DNA of 64,000 nucleotides from Chrysopilus asiliformis (GCA_964034945.1 OZ035960.1:109120324-109184323); one strand, 5' to 3'; positions 33,801 through 48,800 are shown, numbered from the stretch's first letter. The notes: generated by a model from the sequence alone, not told the origin. Made by a program: numbers and translations.

Positions 33801-36800
33801 ATCAGAAAACTTTTTTGTAGTTGATAATAAAGAAATCCTTTACTTTAACCAAAGAATTGGAATAGCAATTTTAAGGACAAAGCCGTTGGCTTCTATTCAA
33901 TCAAATTGACTAAAACATGTAAAATTATTTCTATTAACACGTTGACGGACAGTAGAAACAAGTGAAATTCGAACAAGTGAAATTCGACAGTAGAAACAAG
34001 TGAAATTCGAAAATTGACACTAGGCTTCTACTTGTACGCTGGTAAATGCACATTTGTGCTGCTACAGCCGCAGTGTCTAAAAACGACCGTTTCGTATTGG
34101 ACGGCTATTGCCGTCATGTCACATAGTGAACTTGAACTTGACGGCTATAGCCGCAACTGTCCGTCAACGTGTTAAAAGTCGTAACTATTGAATAGTGGAC
34201 TAATTTTAGTCTACACGTCATTATTATCGGTAGGGTTGACCTGCGAACACAATCTTTTTTTCAGTATAAGATTTTATGCCAGTTTCACACTCGCTGAATG
34301 CAGGCCAATCAGGTTGGATGCTTTTATGTAAATTTATTTAAATTCCTTTCAATTATGCGGCTTAAAATTCAAGTTTACGATGAACTATTCAACATTAAAT
34401 ACAGTGGAATCACCATATAACGAAATTTTCCCCGGAATTTTGACCGAGAAACAAGAACAAAACTGTCTTCTTATAACGATATTCTCTAATATAACGGATT
34501 TTCATCGTTTCGAAAAGAAACGAATTCGCCATTTCATTATTTATGGAGTTTCCACTATATTTACAATATCCTGATTCCGATTTTTAAGGCAAAAATGTAG
34601 AGGATTTTAATATCATTAATTCCTTTTTCACTTTTTTTTTTTTGAAAAATCGTTAAATTTCAGAAAATGGGTTATCCCATATCTCAAAGTTCTTTTGATT
34701 ACTTCCTCTCCCCAGCTAACCCGTTAAGGAATTTTTAATTCGGTTTTCGCTATTAAGTAAGTCTCGTGCCAAGGAAAATTTTCGCCCACTCAAATTAAAC
34801 ACCCTGCGCTGTACACTTGAAAGCAAGACTATACTGGGAACTGCTAATGGAATTTTGATCCGGTTTTCATTGCTATAACTATTTTATAATGGGAAATCGT
34901 GACTTTTACTGAAATACTTCATTTAAATTACAAAAATAGTCAAAATTGGATATTTTTATAATAAACTAGCTTGCATACCCGTCGTTGCCGGGTTAAGTTT
35001 TTTGTTTAAGTTTTAGAATACGAAGAAAACCGGAAAGAACTTAAAAACTTTTGAGAAAAATCTTATCCTTCCAGGACGCTCCGTTGCGAATTAATCTAAC
35101 ACCGGATTCGTGATCAGCGACCCCGAAAACCCCATAATGCCATTTTTCTCGGAAAAAAATGGGAAAAAGGATATTTGCATTATCCTTACAGGACCTTCCG
35201 TTTCGAGTTTTGAAATTTTAGCACCAGGTTTGTGAGCAGCATCCCCGAAAAACCCCTAATGCCATTTTTCCCCGGAAAAAACGGGAAAGGATATTCGCAT
35301 TATCCTTACAGAACCCTTCGTTAGGATTTTTGAATTTCTAACACTGGATTCGTGATCAGCGACCCCGAAAACCCCCGAGTGAAACTTTTCAGCATCCTAT
35401 TGAGCAGGATTTATGACGAAAATCACAGTTTAAAAACACCCAAACCCCCTTTACCCCCTTAGCGGTAAAATTTCGGAAAACTCCGTCTTAGTGAGCGCCT
35501 ACGTGATGGTTGGGACATACTGTGAAAGTTTCAAGTTTCTTTGAAACTTTCACAGAAACTTTAAACTTTCTGGGCGTTGATGAGTCAGTCAGTCAATCAG
35601 GCTAAACGATTTTATATATGTATAGATTAAACTACTTAGTAGTAAAATTTCCTATCTGGTGGTTAAATTGGCTACTTTTGTAATTGAAATTAACTATTTT
35701 GTAATTTAAGTGAACTAATTTAGTAAAAGTCACGATTTTCCATCATAAAATAGTTAGACTCACTATTTTTTTTTCTCTGCGTGTAGTCTTTAAATTAACG
35801 AAGATATATGCCGTGAAGCGGTCGAAAATGTCTATATTTTAAATATTTTTTTTCACTTTCATTGCAATAACTTTCTCGAGAAAAATATACACATTACCAT
35901 ATTACTAAAAAAAAAATCTTCCTTACGTGAAACTTTTAACAGACTTTATTACAAATATTTTTACAAAATTAATAAAAATATAAAATACGAAACAAAAAGA
36001 AAACCATCGACAAAAACTGAGATCGAAATTACAATCTCTATGAATTATTCTTACGATTTAATATGTAATTTTGAGATATGAAATAGTCTAACCTTATTGC
36101 TATTAGATGGTGGCTCCTGTTGCAATGATGGCATGTTTGTGAAGCTGCCGGTCGAATGCGATGTTACAAATTTAAAATCTTTTTCGGCAGCCAGATCTAA
36201 TCCACTATGAAATGATGGTGATTTAGGTATTCTTAGACCGGCCGTATTGCCGGAATATAGCATAGCACTAACAACCATTTCATCAGCACAGTTTTCATTT
36301 CATTGTACACTTTTTCGTTATATCAATAAATTTACCCTTTAGAAATTTCCAATTTCAATTTTGTTTTTTTTTTTTAATTTTATTTTGTTCTTTGTTGTTC
36401 GTTCGTTCAATTTAAGAAATTGTTTATTCTACTGATATGTAAATAGATTTTCAATTCAAATATGTTTCCTTTTTTTAAAAAAAAAAAATCTTCTAGATTG
36501 TTGTTTAATGTGCAATTAAAAACACTTTAGATAGACTTTTGATTTCTCTTTTAAACTACGATTTTAAATTGTTTATATATATGCAATTACTTATTATAGA
36601 TTAAGCACAAAAAATTTTTATTTTATGATTATTTTGTTTGATTTTATTTGTGGTTAATTGATGAGCAAAGAAATTTCTGCAAACAAAATAATTTTACATA
36701 AATTATGTTTGTCTACAAATTTATTTTGCATAAAACTTGAAGCTAAAATGTTGAAAAATAGAAACCATAAGTAACGAGAAATTATCAATTGGGATGAAAA

Positions 36801-39800
36801 ACATGAATTGAATTTGAACAATAATAAAATACATAAAAGTGAATATCAATAATAAAATATGATACAAAAGTAAAGTGATTTATGTTTAATATAAGAATGG
36901 ATTAATGATAATTATTGGAAATTCACAAAGTCAAATACATCTCTTATAACCAGTTAATATTAGGTTAATTACTTAGTTTTACAGAAAACGGGCATCGTCA
37001 GCTGGTTTTTAAACTAGCATCAAACTAGTTGGGAATTTCTGACTATGATCTAAAGTAGGGCACACATCTATCAGTTTTCGATCAGTCGCGACTGTTACGG
37101 TAGTTGTCAGTTTTTCATCAGTTTTTTTACGTCTAGTTAAGCGTTTACATCTATCAGTTGCGACTGACAGTTTTTTGTGAAAAGTATCCATTCATTTTGA
37201 TTGTAGAGTTCAAAAAACACCGGTAGATAATAAGGAGAGAGCGTGTTTCAAAAACTATTTCAGAATGAACAACGAAAACTATGAATTTTTATTGGTTTTA
37301 GTGACGCCTATTATTAGAAAAACGGATACAAACTTTAGAAAAAGTGTTAATTTTTTTTTACGTCCTCCTGTGAAGCATTTGGTTTGATTTTCTTTATGGT
37401 TCAACGAACTCGATTAATTTTTCCTCCGTTGTCGGCATCTTGCGAAATCAAAACGTCAAAAAATCTGTATAGAATGTGGCGCCGAATGTGGTGGTTTTCA
37501 TAAAACATTTTGGACAGCAACATGTTCACACCAATCAGTTGGCCATAAGTTTTTAAAAAAAACTGATTTGCCCACGAATTTTTTCGTGGTTGCCTATCAG
37601 TCGTCTAATTTTACGTTCACAGCAATCAGTTTCCCATCAGTTTCTCAAAAACTGATGGAAAACTGATAGATGTGTGCCCTACTTTAGTTCCCAGCTAGTG
37701 TCAATTAGCAACTAGCCCAATGTCAACTGGCCATTATTCTTTATAACTTCTATGACAAATTCCCCGGATGTCAATGGAAATTACAACAGCTATGTAGTCA
37801 CCGAAAAACTCTTGTCCCAGATATTAGAAATGTTCGGTTTGTCTGGAGAAAAAAGTTCTATTATCCGGGAAAAATCGTAAGAAATATTGCGGACAAAAGC
37901 AGTTTTTATTCAGAAATCACCATACGGGAATAAAAAGTGGACTTTTGTACGGAAAAAATCCAAACAAAAATGGACATTTGTCCGATAGTTTCCGATTAAA
38001 AGTCCATTTTATTTCGAGACTTTTGTGCGGAATTTATTTATTTTTGTTCAGAGGTCTTTCATCCGGAAAAATCGATTTTTGTCGAATAAAAGACCTCTGG
38101 ACAAAAATAAACAAACTCCGGACAAGGGCCTCAAAAAAAATTGACTTTTAGCGGGAAGCATTTATTTTCCGGTCAATTATCCATTTTAGTTCGAAACTTT
38201 GTATATTTTTTCCGGACAAAAGCCACGTAACCAAATTTATATGTAACCCAGGACGGACGAAACAGTAACAGTGCCCTGAGAAACTTTTTATGGGGTTTTA
38301 CCGAAATTGATTTTGATAATTTTTGAATTCTGGTAAGGACATAATATGCATAAAATACGACACACTTTTAAGGGAGAGGGATAGGGTTGCGATAGTGTAA
38401 CGAGAGAGGAAGGGAGTTTGAGGAGTCTAAAATTAACGTGACATTTTTTTATAATATAGGGGACTGTCCATAAGATACGTCACGCTAATATTAGGGATTT
38501 CTGATCCCCCAATCGATAATTTTTTCACGATTTGCAGACCAATTTAAGAAACAAAAGCCCAAACCAGAACCAAATTTCGAAACTTTAGAAAACAAAATCA
38601 AAAACCAGAGATCAAATTTACCCATAAACCAAAAGCGAACTATACTTAGAGGACTTTTAGTTTGCATCTTTGCTGCAAACCCCCGACCTCTTCCACCACA
38701 AATAGTGACGTTTTTTATGCACAGCTGTTAAGTTTTTTTTAAAAATTTATTTGAAAGAGTATTCTGTGAGATGCTTGCAAAATTTTCTACGACCGCTCAA
38801 AAAATCTTGCAATCCCCCAAACAGAAAATTGAAAAAAAAAATCTTTGAAAGCGAAAAGCTAATTTTAATCAATGTTCGGAACGAAATATCAAACTTCATT
38901 GAATCGTGCTTGAAGTTGTTCCGGCTTTTGCAATTATCCAGCATTCGTAAACGGATTCAAATATAGGTACAAGCCGTGATGATCAGACGAACAAACGCAC
39001 CAACGAGTTTATATATTAAGATATATACATTAGCTAAAAGCCTTTTTGGCGCAAATTTTACACTATAAAAGGATTTCAAGACCCCGCTCTACTTTCTCCT
39101 AGTCACAGAATTTTTCGAACAAATGACTTTTCCTACGTCGACTCAATTAAATGTTTGAAGAGATTTCTCCCAGTTTGTTACGCTGCAACATAAAAAACTA
39201 AACCATGGAAAAATATGTGATTAATTTCAGTCCTAGAATCATGAACGTGGATGTAATTTTTGCATCCATTTCAGCTGTGATGCTTTTTTATGATAATTAC
39301 AACCTAAGAGCAATGCAAATGGATGCAAATAATTTTTCAACCACATAAAAGTGCTATGAATTGTAATTTGACTTTACTTTGGCCAGATTTCATTCAGGAA
39401 AAATGTTATCGGCTGCATCGAATAAATTAGAGTAAATATGGAAATTATTCAGAAATATTCGTTGGCGTACCTCAGGCACCTGCCCGGCTCTATGTCTCTT
39501 CCCTGTATTGCTAAAAATATTTAAGTGCTCGCTTAACAATCTCGGTGACAATAAGTTCGTTTCATCTCTGTTTTACAAAATTAGGACAAAATATTATTTT
39601 CGAATAGGAGAGAATTCAGTGATTTTCCAAAATATCTTCGACATTAAAGCATCGGTTCGATGATTAAGCTTTAATAGATTTCACTTTGACGTCATTCTCA
39701 ATGAAGAAATTAAGCTTAATAAGCGTGACTAATATTTTTTTAAATATAAAAATAGCTTACTTTCTACTCGCATGCACTTAAACTTTAGCATTTAATTTTT

Positions 39801-42800
39801 TAGTACCTACACAATCGATAAGCTACATTTTACCCTTATTTCTCAGTGAAATATAAAAATAGAAAACATGTCTTTGACACCATATCCACCTTATATGAGG
39901 TAAAATAATCGATATTTATTCAGCAGAGCTTTGCAAAGATTATTTGTTGTATTCCTTACTTATTAAATCAGATTGGTACAATAAATATTAATTCAGGTGG
40001 GGTTTACTTAAAGGGTTTTTTGGAATACGTGATTAGGGGTTGGCCGTGAAGTACATTACGATAGTTTTTTGTTGTTTCGACCACCCACTCTTCACCTTGC
40101 CACGTTTTTTCACCATTTTTTATATGGCTTTTAATGTCGACGTCACACTACTGCGGACCCTTTGCCAAATCCGGCTTTGCAAACAATACAAATGGCCCCA
40201 ATAATGGTTGAAAATCATCCACAAATTTTTAATTTTTAAGAGCCATATTCGGGAAGTATGAATGCAAACCGATTTGTTGAACCGAACCAAAAACCCTAAA
40301 CCATTGAAATTTTAGGGACGCAAAAGCAAAGTTAAACATAACAAAAGCTATAATTACCAATCTGGCAATTATTGAAAACCCGTGTGGTGATATTCGTATC
40401 AAAATTCGAACAGTTGTACCAAAATTCCACTTTGAAGTCAAACTTTCCAATAAGACTTTTTAAAATTTATTCCAATCGGATTTTGATGTATGGGAGTTTT
40501 ATGGAGTTTTATGCACTTTTTTGATAAGATGCACCGTTTTTGACATATTCGCAAAAAACGTTTTCGTTCGTGTGGGCATTACTCGTCATTGGAACGAGGT
40601 ATAGGGTAGGAGGATTGTTAAAAACCACTCTTGTCCTTGATAAGGATACTGCCGGGAATGATTTTTTTAACCCTCTCTGTGTATAACAAACAAACACACC
40701 ATGATCGAGTTATGGCTTCACTAAATTAAAGAAAAACTGCTACGCGTAAGAATTAAGAGCGTTTGAAATTTCATTAGTTCCAACAAAATTGTCTTAAAAA
40801 TGAAGAAAAATCAAATCAAAATTTGATTTTACTGAATATTTACGATTGCTCAAGTCTTATGTGTCGTTTCCACTTAGGAAAATTCGCAGGAGTTTTGCTT
40901 TCGGCATTTTGCTAAATACGTTTTTCTCAATGGAAACAAGACCTTAAATCAAGAAAACACAAATAAAACAAGCACATAATTTGATATTTATATTTAATTC
41001 ACGTGTGAACAAGTAGTTTACATATTATAGGAGTGATATATTTTAAGAGGAAAAAAGTAACACATTCAAAAGTTAATTAGAAAAGTTTAACTACTTATCA
41101 TGATAATAAACTCACATTAGAGCTTATTTTATATGGTTTGAGAGTGGGCGAGACGATACTAAAGAATATTATATTATCCTCGTTAGAGAGAAAATACCTC
41201 AATACTAGATTGAATAATTTATCAGTTTTCAAAACTTCAAACCATTAAGTAGTTTCCCCGCAAACCTTGTGGAAATTTTAAGGGATTTGTTAAAAGTTAC
41301 ACTACAGATTTTCTGTAATATAAAAAAAATATTAACAAAAAAAGCCTTTTTTAAAAAAATGTATTACCAAAAAGAAAAATTTTTTTTTGGGTGCTGTATA
41401 CCAGAAATAAAAGCGATATTTATCTCGCATAGGGTAGGGCGGGCCAGGTTCCTACATAAAGTACGTTTTATAAAAAAAAATTGAAAAGAAAAAAAACCTG
41501 CATAACAAAACCTACTTTTACTCTCGATAATATTTTGATAATTTTAAGCTATATGAAACTTCCCACTCTACCCTCAAAAGACGTGAAATCAAAAGACGTG
41601 ACGTTACATATATTAAACTTTAACCGTCCCATTTATCACAAAATTCATCAACTCGCGCTCGTTTTTATTAAATCTACTTTGGGTATAATTAAAAAATCGG
41701 GCTTGAAATGAAAAATTACCATTTATAAATTTCTGAGGTAATTTTACTGTGTCTACTTCGTATTCATTAATAACAAACACTGTTGGAACGAAAGGACATT
41801 TTATAGTAAAATTTGATTGCCCCAAAATATTTTTAAGAATATTTTGCATCAACGGATTAAATCTGTTATACTTGGAAAATTCACACAAATTAAATGTGTA
41901 ATTGATTGGTGTCATTGAAGGAAATCTCTCTGTCGAATACTTTAGTATGATTTGTGCGTAACACTTCGGAACTACAGTTAGAACTTGCATAACAACTGTA
42001 GCAACTTTACGATTATGGGTTAAATTTATTTTCAATGTATTCAAATCGGTGAGCACTTCCGATGATTCGAAAAATAACTCAGTCGAATTTATCTAAAAAG
42101 AAATATTTAGTCTCAAAATTTTGTTACAAGTAATTGCTTGACTTACTAGATAAAAAATTAGGAAAAATATTCCAATAGATTGTGAAAAATTCATTTTTCT
42201 GTCCTGTATCCACTTTTATGTCGACGACACGACAAACTGATTTTTACTGACTGGTTTATATAAGTTAATTTTAGTCAACTGGTTTTAAAGTATTTTTAAT
42301 GATTTCCTCTTTAAAATTATTACTGCACAATTATAAAATACTTTATATAAATCTTTGAGGGGTGCCAAAAAAGATACAATTATCTGGAAGTGACTGTGAA
42401 ATGCCCTTCCAATTATCTGGAGGTGACTGTGAAATGCCCTTTCTGAAAGCCATACTACAAAAAATTGTTTTTGGAAATTTCGATTCGAATCTGGAAATGT
42501 AATTGAAACTATAAAAAAGTAAAAACAAAATTTGATTCAAGTTATGCCTGGAGCCCAATGAACGCAACGCGAACGCAGAAACTGTCACTTACAAGTTTGT
42601 CCCATAGAAATCATTTGAAGTGAGCATAGTGAACGCAGTGAACGCAACTACAACGCAAAAGTTTGCAAACTTCTAACTTTGCCGCAGAATTCTGCGTTGA
42701 CAGTTCATAAAGTGAGGTTGGGGAAATGTCGTTCGATTAAAAATTGATAGCCTTAGTGCAAAAAACAACAAATAACAAACATAAAGACCAACAAAACAAA

Positions 42801-45800
42801 TTATCGCTTCAAAATTATCCATTTTTGTAATTTTGCCAGCTTTATACCACTTTATATTATGTCACTTTTAATACTTTACGAGATGCCATTGGGCTCTGCC
42901 GCTGAAATATTGCGCTGCGTGGCAGTTCACAGCGTTGGAGTTGCGTTCATTGGGCTCCAGAGGTTATGGTTCAACCACAGTGAAGGCGGAAAGCGGCAGC
43001 GGCGGGCGGCATTTTTTTTGCACTAACGTAGCGCAACGAGAGCTGCTACAATACAGCGGCAACGGCAGCGCACTTAATCGAATTAATCGAGTTCTTGAAA
43101 GGAAATCCAATGCTCTACGCGATTCGCGCGTCGAAAATAAAATTCTTTTGCATTTGAATCACTCGCGAATCGAATTTTATAAAATGAAATTCGCAAATAA
43201 TTCTTTTCACAAAGAATTTTAATTATTTCGATTCGCTTGCGAATGAATTGAAACCAATTTTTAGCTGTTTTTAATTCGTTCGCGAGCGAATCGAAACCTC
43301 TTTTAACTCAACTTTTCGATTCGCGACAGAAAAAGAATCGAAAAGAATCATTGATTCTTTTTCCGTTTCTTTTTCAAATAGCTAAATTGGAGTATTCGTT
43401 TATCCGCTTGTCACTTACAGCTCTTATCAATTCCTCCGCCCCCATCCCAACCACCAATTTATCCTCACCACCATAGGAGTTCCAGTGAATTTTTGACTCC
43501 TTTTTGGAGTTAATTCAAAATTGAATATTTGGCTCCTTAAAACAGAAATTTCAAAAAAAACTCCGACCTACGGTGTTAAATTTTGTATGAATAACACTGC
43601 GAGGCGCTTACTTTTAGCTATATTTTGAGGCGGTGTTAATTCATCCCCGTTTTTTTTTTGAGAGTGTACAAATTTCGCTGCTTCTCCCCTGAGAAATTGC
43701 TTTTGTGGTATCGCAAAAAATAAAACTTTTGGAAAATCTTTCGATTACTGAAAAATTTAAAGACCTCTTTTATTAGACAGAAGATTGGAGTCTTCAAAGG
43801 CAAAAGCGCGAAACCCCCACCTTTGCCCATCCTTACAGCTGTTTCGTTAAGACCTTTAACTATCAAATATTTGAAATATTTTAATGAATATATCACTAGC
43901 TTTGGTAATAATAAAACACGTTTGATTTGCTAAAAAATTTAAGTGCCATTAAAAAAAAACACCAAAATCTATATAAAAGGCACCGGGTGAATGTATTTCA
44001 GACATTCAAGGCAATTTTCACACCTGGATTTCTTCCCTGCAAGAAAAAACGAATCGATGAAACATTTTCGCTACAATTTTCATACAGCAATACGAAACAC
44101 GATTTTTTTTTAAAAAAGTTAACGACCTGACTGCTGTAATAATGTCATTATTAATCTAACATGAGAAGATATCAAGATTGTTATTTTTACACATAAACAC
44201 ATCCAAGTATTTCATCAAATATAGGTACTTATATTTCTCCTAATCTTCTTAGCTGACATATCGTAATTTATAAGCAGATATAAATGTAAACATAGTCGAA
44301 GCACGTATAAACATTATTGAATTTATTAATCTGCAACAATTGTCATGCTTTATGGTTGGCTGGTAGTGAATTTTCTTCAAGTGCGACGACTATGAGTAAA
44401 TGCCATGTTCATAAAAAAAAATGTAATAATTGTTTATTTTTACGTAAAAACGTACTGACTGTAATCATTATCACAAATAACATTATCGCACCTGTTTTAT
44501 TCATTTTATTAACTGTTTAGCCAAGCATCTAAATTATTTTTTTCGAAAAACCAAAAAAAAATTAAGTTTTCAATACATTTCCAGTGAATTTGCAGTGAAA
44601 AATTATGAGTACGCGATGTGCGTGAGTTATTGTAATTATTAGATTCCCAAATGACTAAGACTATATGTGAAATATTTTCTCCGTTTAAGATAAGGTCTAT
44701 TTGTTAATATGATGAGCTCATTTCACCTATGGATGGATTTCCATTCATATTCGTATTCATTTAGTGTTCAAGTTCAATGTTTGCTTAAATGTGGTACATA
44801 AATAGATATGTATAAAACTATTCTCCTGAATATAAAACAAAACAAAAAAGAATTTCGGAATTTCAATTACAAATGTTTGTAAGAGCAAATAGTCTGCGAA
44901 AAATGTCTATCTTAATCAATATTATGGATTTTTTCCTAATAAAGTTGCTTTCTTGTTTTATCTGACAAATTGTGCGATTGATGATGGCTGTTTTTACTTT
45001 CTTATACGTAATATAATAAAGTATTGTATTCATGAAAAATGTCGACTTCTTAATTTTGCCTAAAAAACATTTCCCTCCTGAGTCGATTGGAGCATTATCA
45101 CAAAAATGTTTGTCAGTCTGACAGTTTGTCAGTTTGGCAGTCTGTCAATCTGTCGGTTTGTCAGTCTGTCGATCTGTCAGTCAGTCTGTCAGTTTGTCAG
45201 TTTGTCAGTCTGTCAGTCTGTCAGTCTGTCAGTCTGTCAGTCTGTCAGTCTGTCGAGTTTGTCAATTTGTCAATCTGTCAGTCTGTCAGTTTGTCAGTCT
45301 GTCAGTTTGTCAGTGGCCGTACAAGATTTCTCAAAAACTAACAGACCTAGAGCCATGAAATTTTACAGGCATGACTGGTCCTGGACTCGGTGGAAATTCG
45401 TTAACCGGAAATAACCAAAATGGCGGCTTTTTAAAAATTGCAATTTCGTTTTTTGTTATTTACTCCGAAACTACGTGTTTTTCACTAGTCTTATGTGTAA
45501 CAAACGTTGGAGACAACCAAATTTTCTACATCTTTGTCTTTTACTAGAACTCCGTATCTCTAGCCGTTATAAAGATATACCGTTATTTAAAAAAAATCGG
45601 TTTTTTGCGATAATCTCGAAAAATAATGGGTTTGGTGGTGGTTTAATGTACGAAGTGAATTGAAGAAAATAATATTTGTCATGATTTTGTCTTTTTACCG
45701 TTATCCGATATCTTTTACCGTTATCGAAATATTATCATTAAAAATTTAAAAAAGCAATTCCAATTTGACCTCAAACTTTTCTACCAAAACTTGTTAAATT

Positions 45801-48800
45801 AGATAATTCTAAATTTGTTTCGCCATAATTTGCTTTAACGAAAAATGATTCTAGTTAGAAGCAATTTTGCTACTTGAAAAAAAATAGCAACACGTGAGGA
45901 ATGTGAAATATAAAAACGAATGTGTTGAAAAATAATAAACGTGATATTTTTATCTTATACTGAATGATGATAAGAGGCTTTGCTTTGTTTGAAAATGTTT
46001 GACAGGTTAATATCACTTTCCTAAATCTTGAAATATTTATCAAATGTTTTCTGATGATTGCTTTTACACAAAAAATGAATTTAATTAAGAAACTTTGTAA
46101 CAATATTTTGAAATAAAGTTTATAACAAAGAAGATTGTTTTCAAAGAGAATTTTTTTCGTAGATTTTTGTTAAGTTCAAATTGGATTCTCTTCAAATATT
46201 CTACAAACAAAAGGCACGACCATTAAGAATTGGTACAAGCTGAAAGTAGATTTTTGAAAAATTTGCGATCAATTTTCCAAAGGGGTAGTAGTGGGGTAAT
46301 TTGTTTAAAAATTTCCAGCCAGAGCTAATGCCCAGTTGACTAGACTGATGTCAACTGGGCATTAGCTCTGGCTGGAAATGTTTAAAAAAAAATTACACCA
46401 CTTAAAAATGTTTAAAAAATTGGGAAATTGAAGGCAATTTTTTCAAAAATCTACTTTTAGTTTGCACCTGGCCGACTGACAACTGGAACACAATTAATAT
46501 AATTTAACTAGCATCGAAATATAGTATATGTCACACATTTAGGAGGGAGGTGCTGTGGTATGAAAACAATAGTAAATCTTATACAAAAAATTGGGAAGTG
46601 TCGCTTGGGAGGGGTGGTGTTTTCGGGAAATCGAAAATTGGAGTGATGTATTTTTTTTTATAAATAAAAAAACATGTGAGAAAAAGATAAAAATTTGCTG
46701 CATTCTTTGAAGAGCTGTTCCCATGAATAAATTTTAAATAATTAACGAATTTCGATAAAAAACAGGTATTATTCTTATGTAGAAAATAATTACCTTGATT
46801 TAAAAAAAACTCTCATTTATCCTACATAATTACACCATTAAGGTGACACCATGGGCTCTATTCTCATGACTGATGGGCCCTATTCTCATGACTGATGGAC
46901 CCTATTCTCGTACACAATGGGCCGTATTCTCAGACACAATGGGACCTATTCTCAGACACAATTCTCAGACACAATGGGCCCTATTCTTAGTGACCGATGA
47001 CTAGTCACAACTCGATCACAACTTTTTCGTATTTTCATGGTGCAATTCTTGCTGCCTTGTATCTCTCTCAATTGAGATTTGAAAAACTTCCCACTTAATT
47101 TATCAAGCAAAAAAAAACTATCGCCTTTTTGTGACAAAATCGCTATACAGATTGTGACTTGTGACCGGTCACAACGCCAGAATAAGGGAGCATATTGTAA
47201 TAAAACCAAATTAAACTGTGGTTCGCCTGATAAAAATGACTGAAAATTTTCGACAACAAAATTCTAAACAACTATAAAATTTACCGAAATGACAAAAAAG
47301 ATAAAACTCGAGTAAACATTCTGTAAGCAATAGATATAATTGAATTGGGACTGACCTTAGAATAGAAAGGCCGAAAATGTCTGTCGAATATATTTCAGGT
47401 CCCCAAAGTGAAAGTCTTATTAAAAATAAATCAATGGTTATTTTCTACTGAGTATTTCGATCACGTTTACATTATGACTGTTCCAAAGGAACAAAAAAAA
47501 AAGGTTACCACTATACATATGTATGGGGGGATGTACAACAAATGAAATGAACTAATAATAAATATAAAGGAGGAAACAATCGATTTATAGAACAAAAGGC
47601 TATTGGATAGATACTCGCACGATAGCCAAATGAATGTTGGTCGAAAATAAGGGAAAAAATCCTAAATAAATTCAATGTCAAGCCCCGACGAAAATTAGGA
47701 GTTACGGAGAAGTGGTAATAAGGAAAAATCGATCACTGGAAGAAATATTGTATCTCATTGCTTTTTATGATGCGATGCATATGAGAAACATTTCCCTTTC
47801 TACCGTTTGATTTTGGTTTAGTCACACTAAAAAAAAATTCAGTTATCGATTTCAATTTTTGGGGGAGACTGAAATTTACTATTGTCTGTCATCACACAAA
47901 AGGGATAATAAGGGAGGCGCTCCCCTCTTTATTACAGAATATTATCGCTTTTTTTTCAATTACACGTAATGGTTTAAAGTAATAACTTTCGAACCCCCAC
48001 CCCCCTTCCCTTCTCCCTAATTTTTCATTAATTTCATTATCGTTTATCATTATTGGTCGCATTGAAATTGAATCGAAATTTAGCACTTTAATAAATTATG
48101 TGTGGTAAATTTTTGGGCGGGGGGATGGGGACAGAAAATTACTTTTGGATATGTTGTTTTTACCATATGTAAAAAATAATACCAGATGTCGTCTTACTAA
48201 TACACACAAACTTTTCGTAATGAAAGAAGCTTGGACGAAAAGCAATTTCTGTACAACTTTAAAAAAGTTCAAAGAGATTTTTTAATGATTTCTTTTGTAG
48301 CTCTCATACCATATTAAAAAAATTACATTCATTTCACTAAGCACTTTTTTTATGTTCTTTTCAACTGTGAAAAAAACTTTTTTTTACTAAAATGAAAAAT
48401 CCATGCCTTTTATTACTTTTCACTGATAAAATCCAATTTTTTCCTACACTCCAAGAAACAGAAATCGTACACGGGGAAAGTTTTCTCGAAAAAAATTCAC
48501 ACCTTTGTGAAGCTACGAAAAAAAAGGCGACCGAACTGGAAAAACGATTGTGAAAACTAAGTTTATTTCATTTAATTCAATTCTATTTTATTTTTAATTC
48601 AGGCATATCCTTTTCTTGGTTAAAAAAATTGTCGAGTAGTATAGTGTCGTCGGCCGAAAATAAGATAAATTTACCGCACAATAAGTATGGCAAAGGCGAG
48701 AATGACAACAGCAACAACAACAACAATAGCAACAACAAAATCGCCGACAAAAACAACAAAAGATTTTCCTTTTCGCTTTTCACAGTTCGATGGTGCACAG

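Noticed and set aside
41700..41735. Intron in the DUF1091 exon 2 (GTAATTTTTC...TTTCAAG)
   Set aside because: Only 18 bp, far too short to splice, and the frame is open through it with family-typical residues.
45087..45414. Open frames reading [14 protein letters not shown] (also 55171-55704 on minus)
   Set aside because: They are translations of the TGTCAGTC microsatellite; open in several frames at once with no domain.
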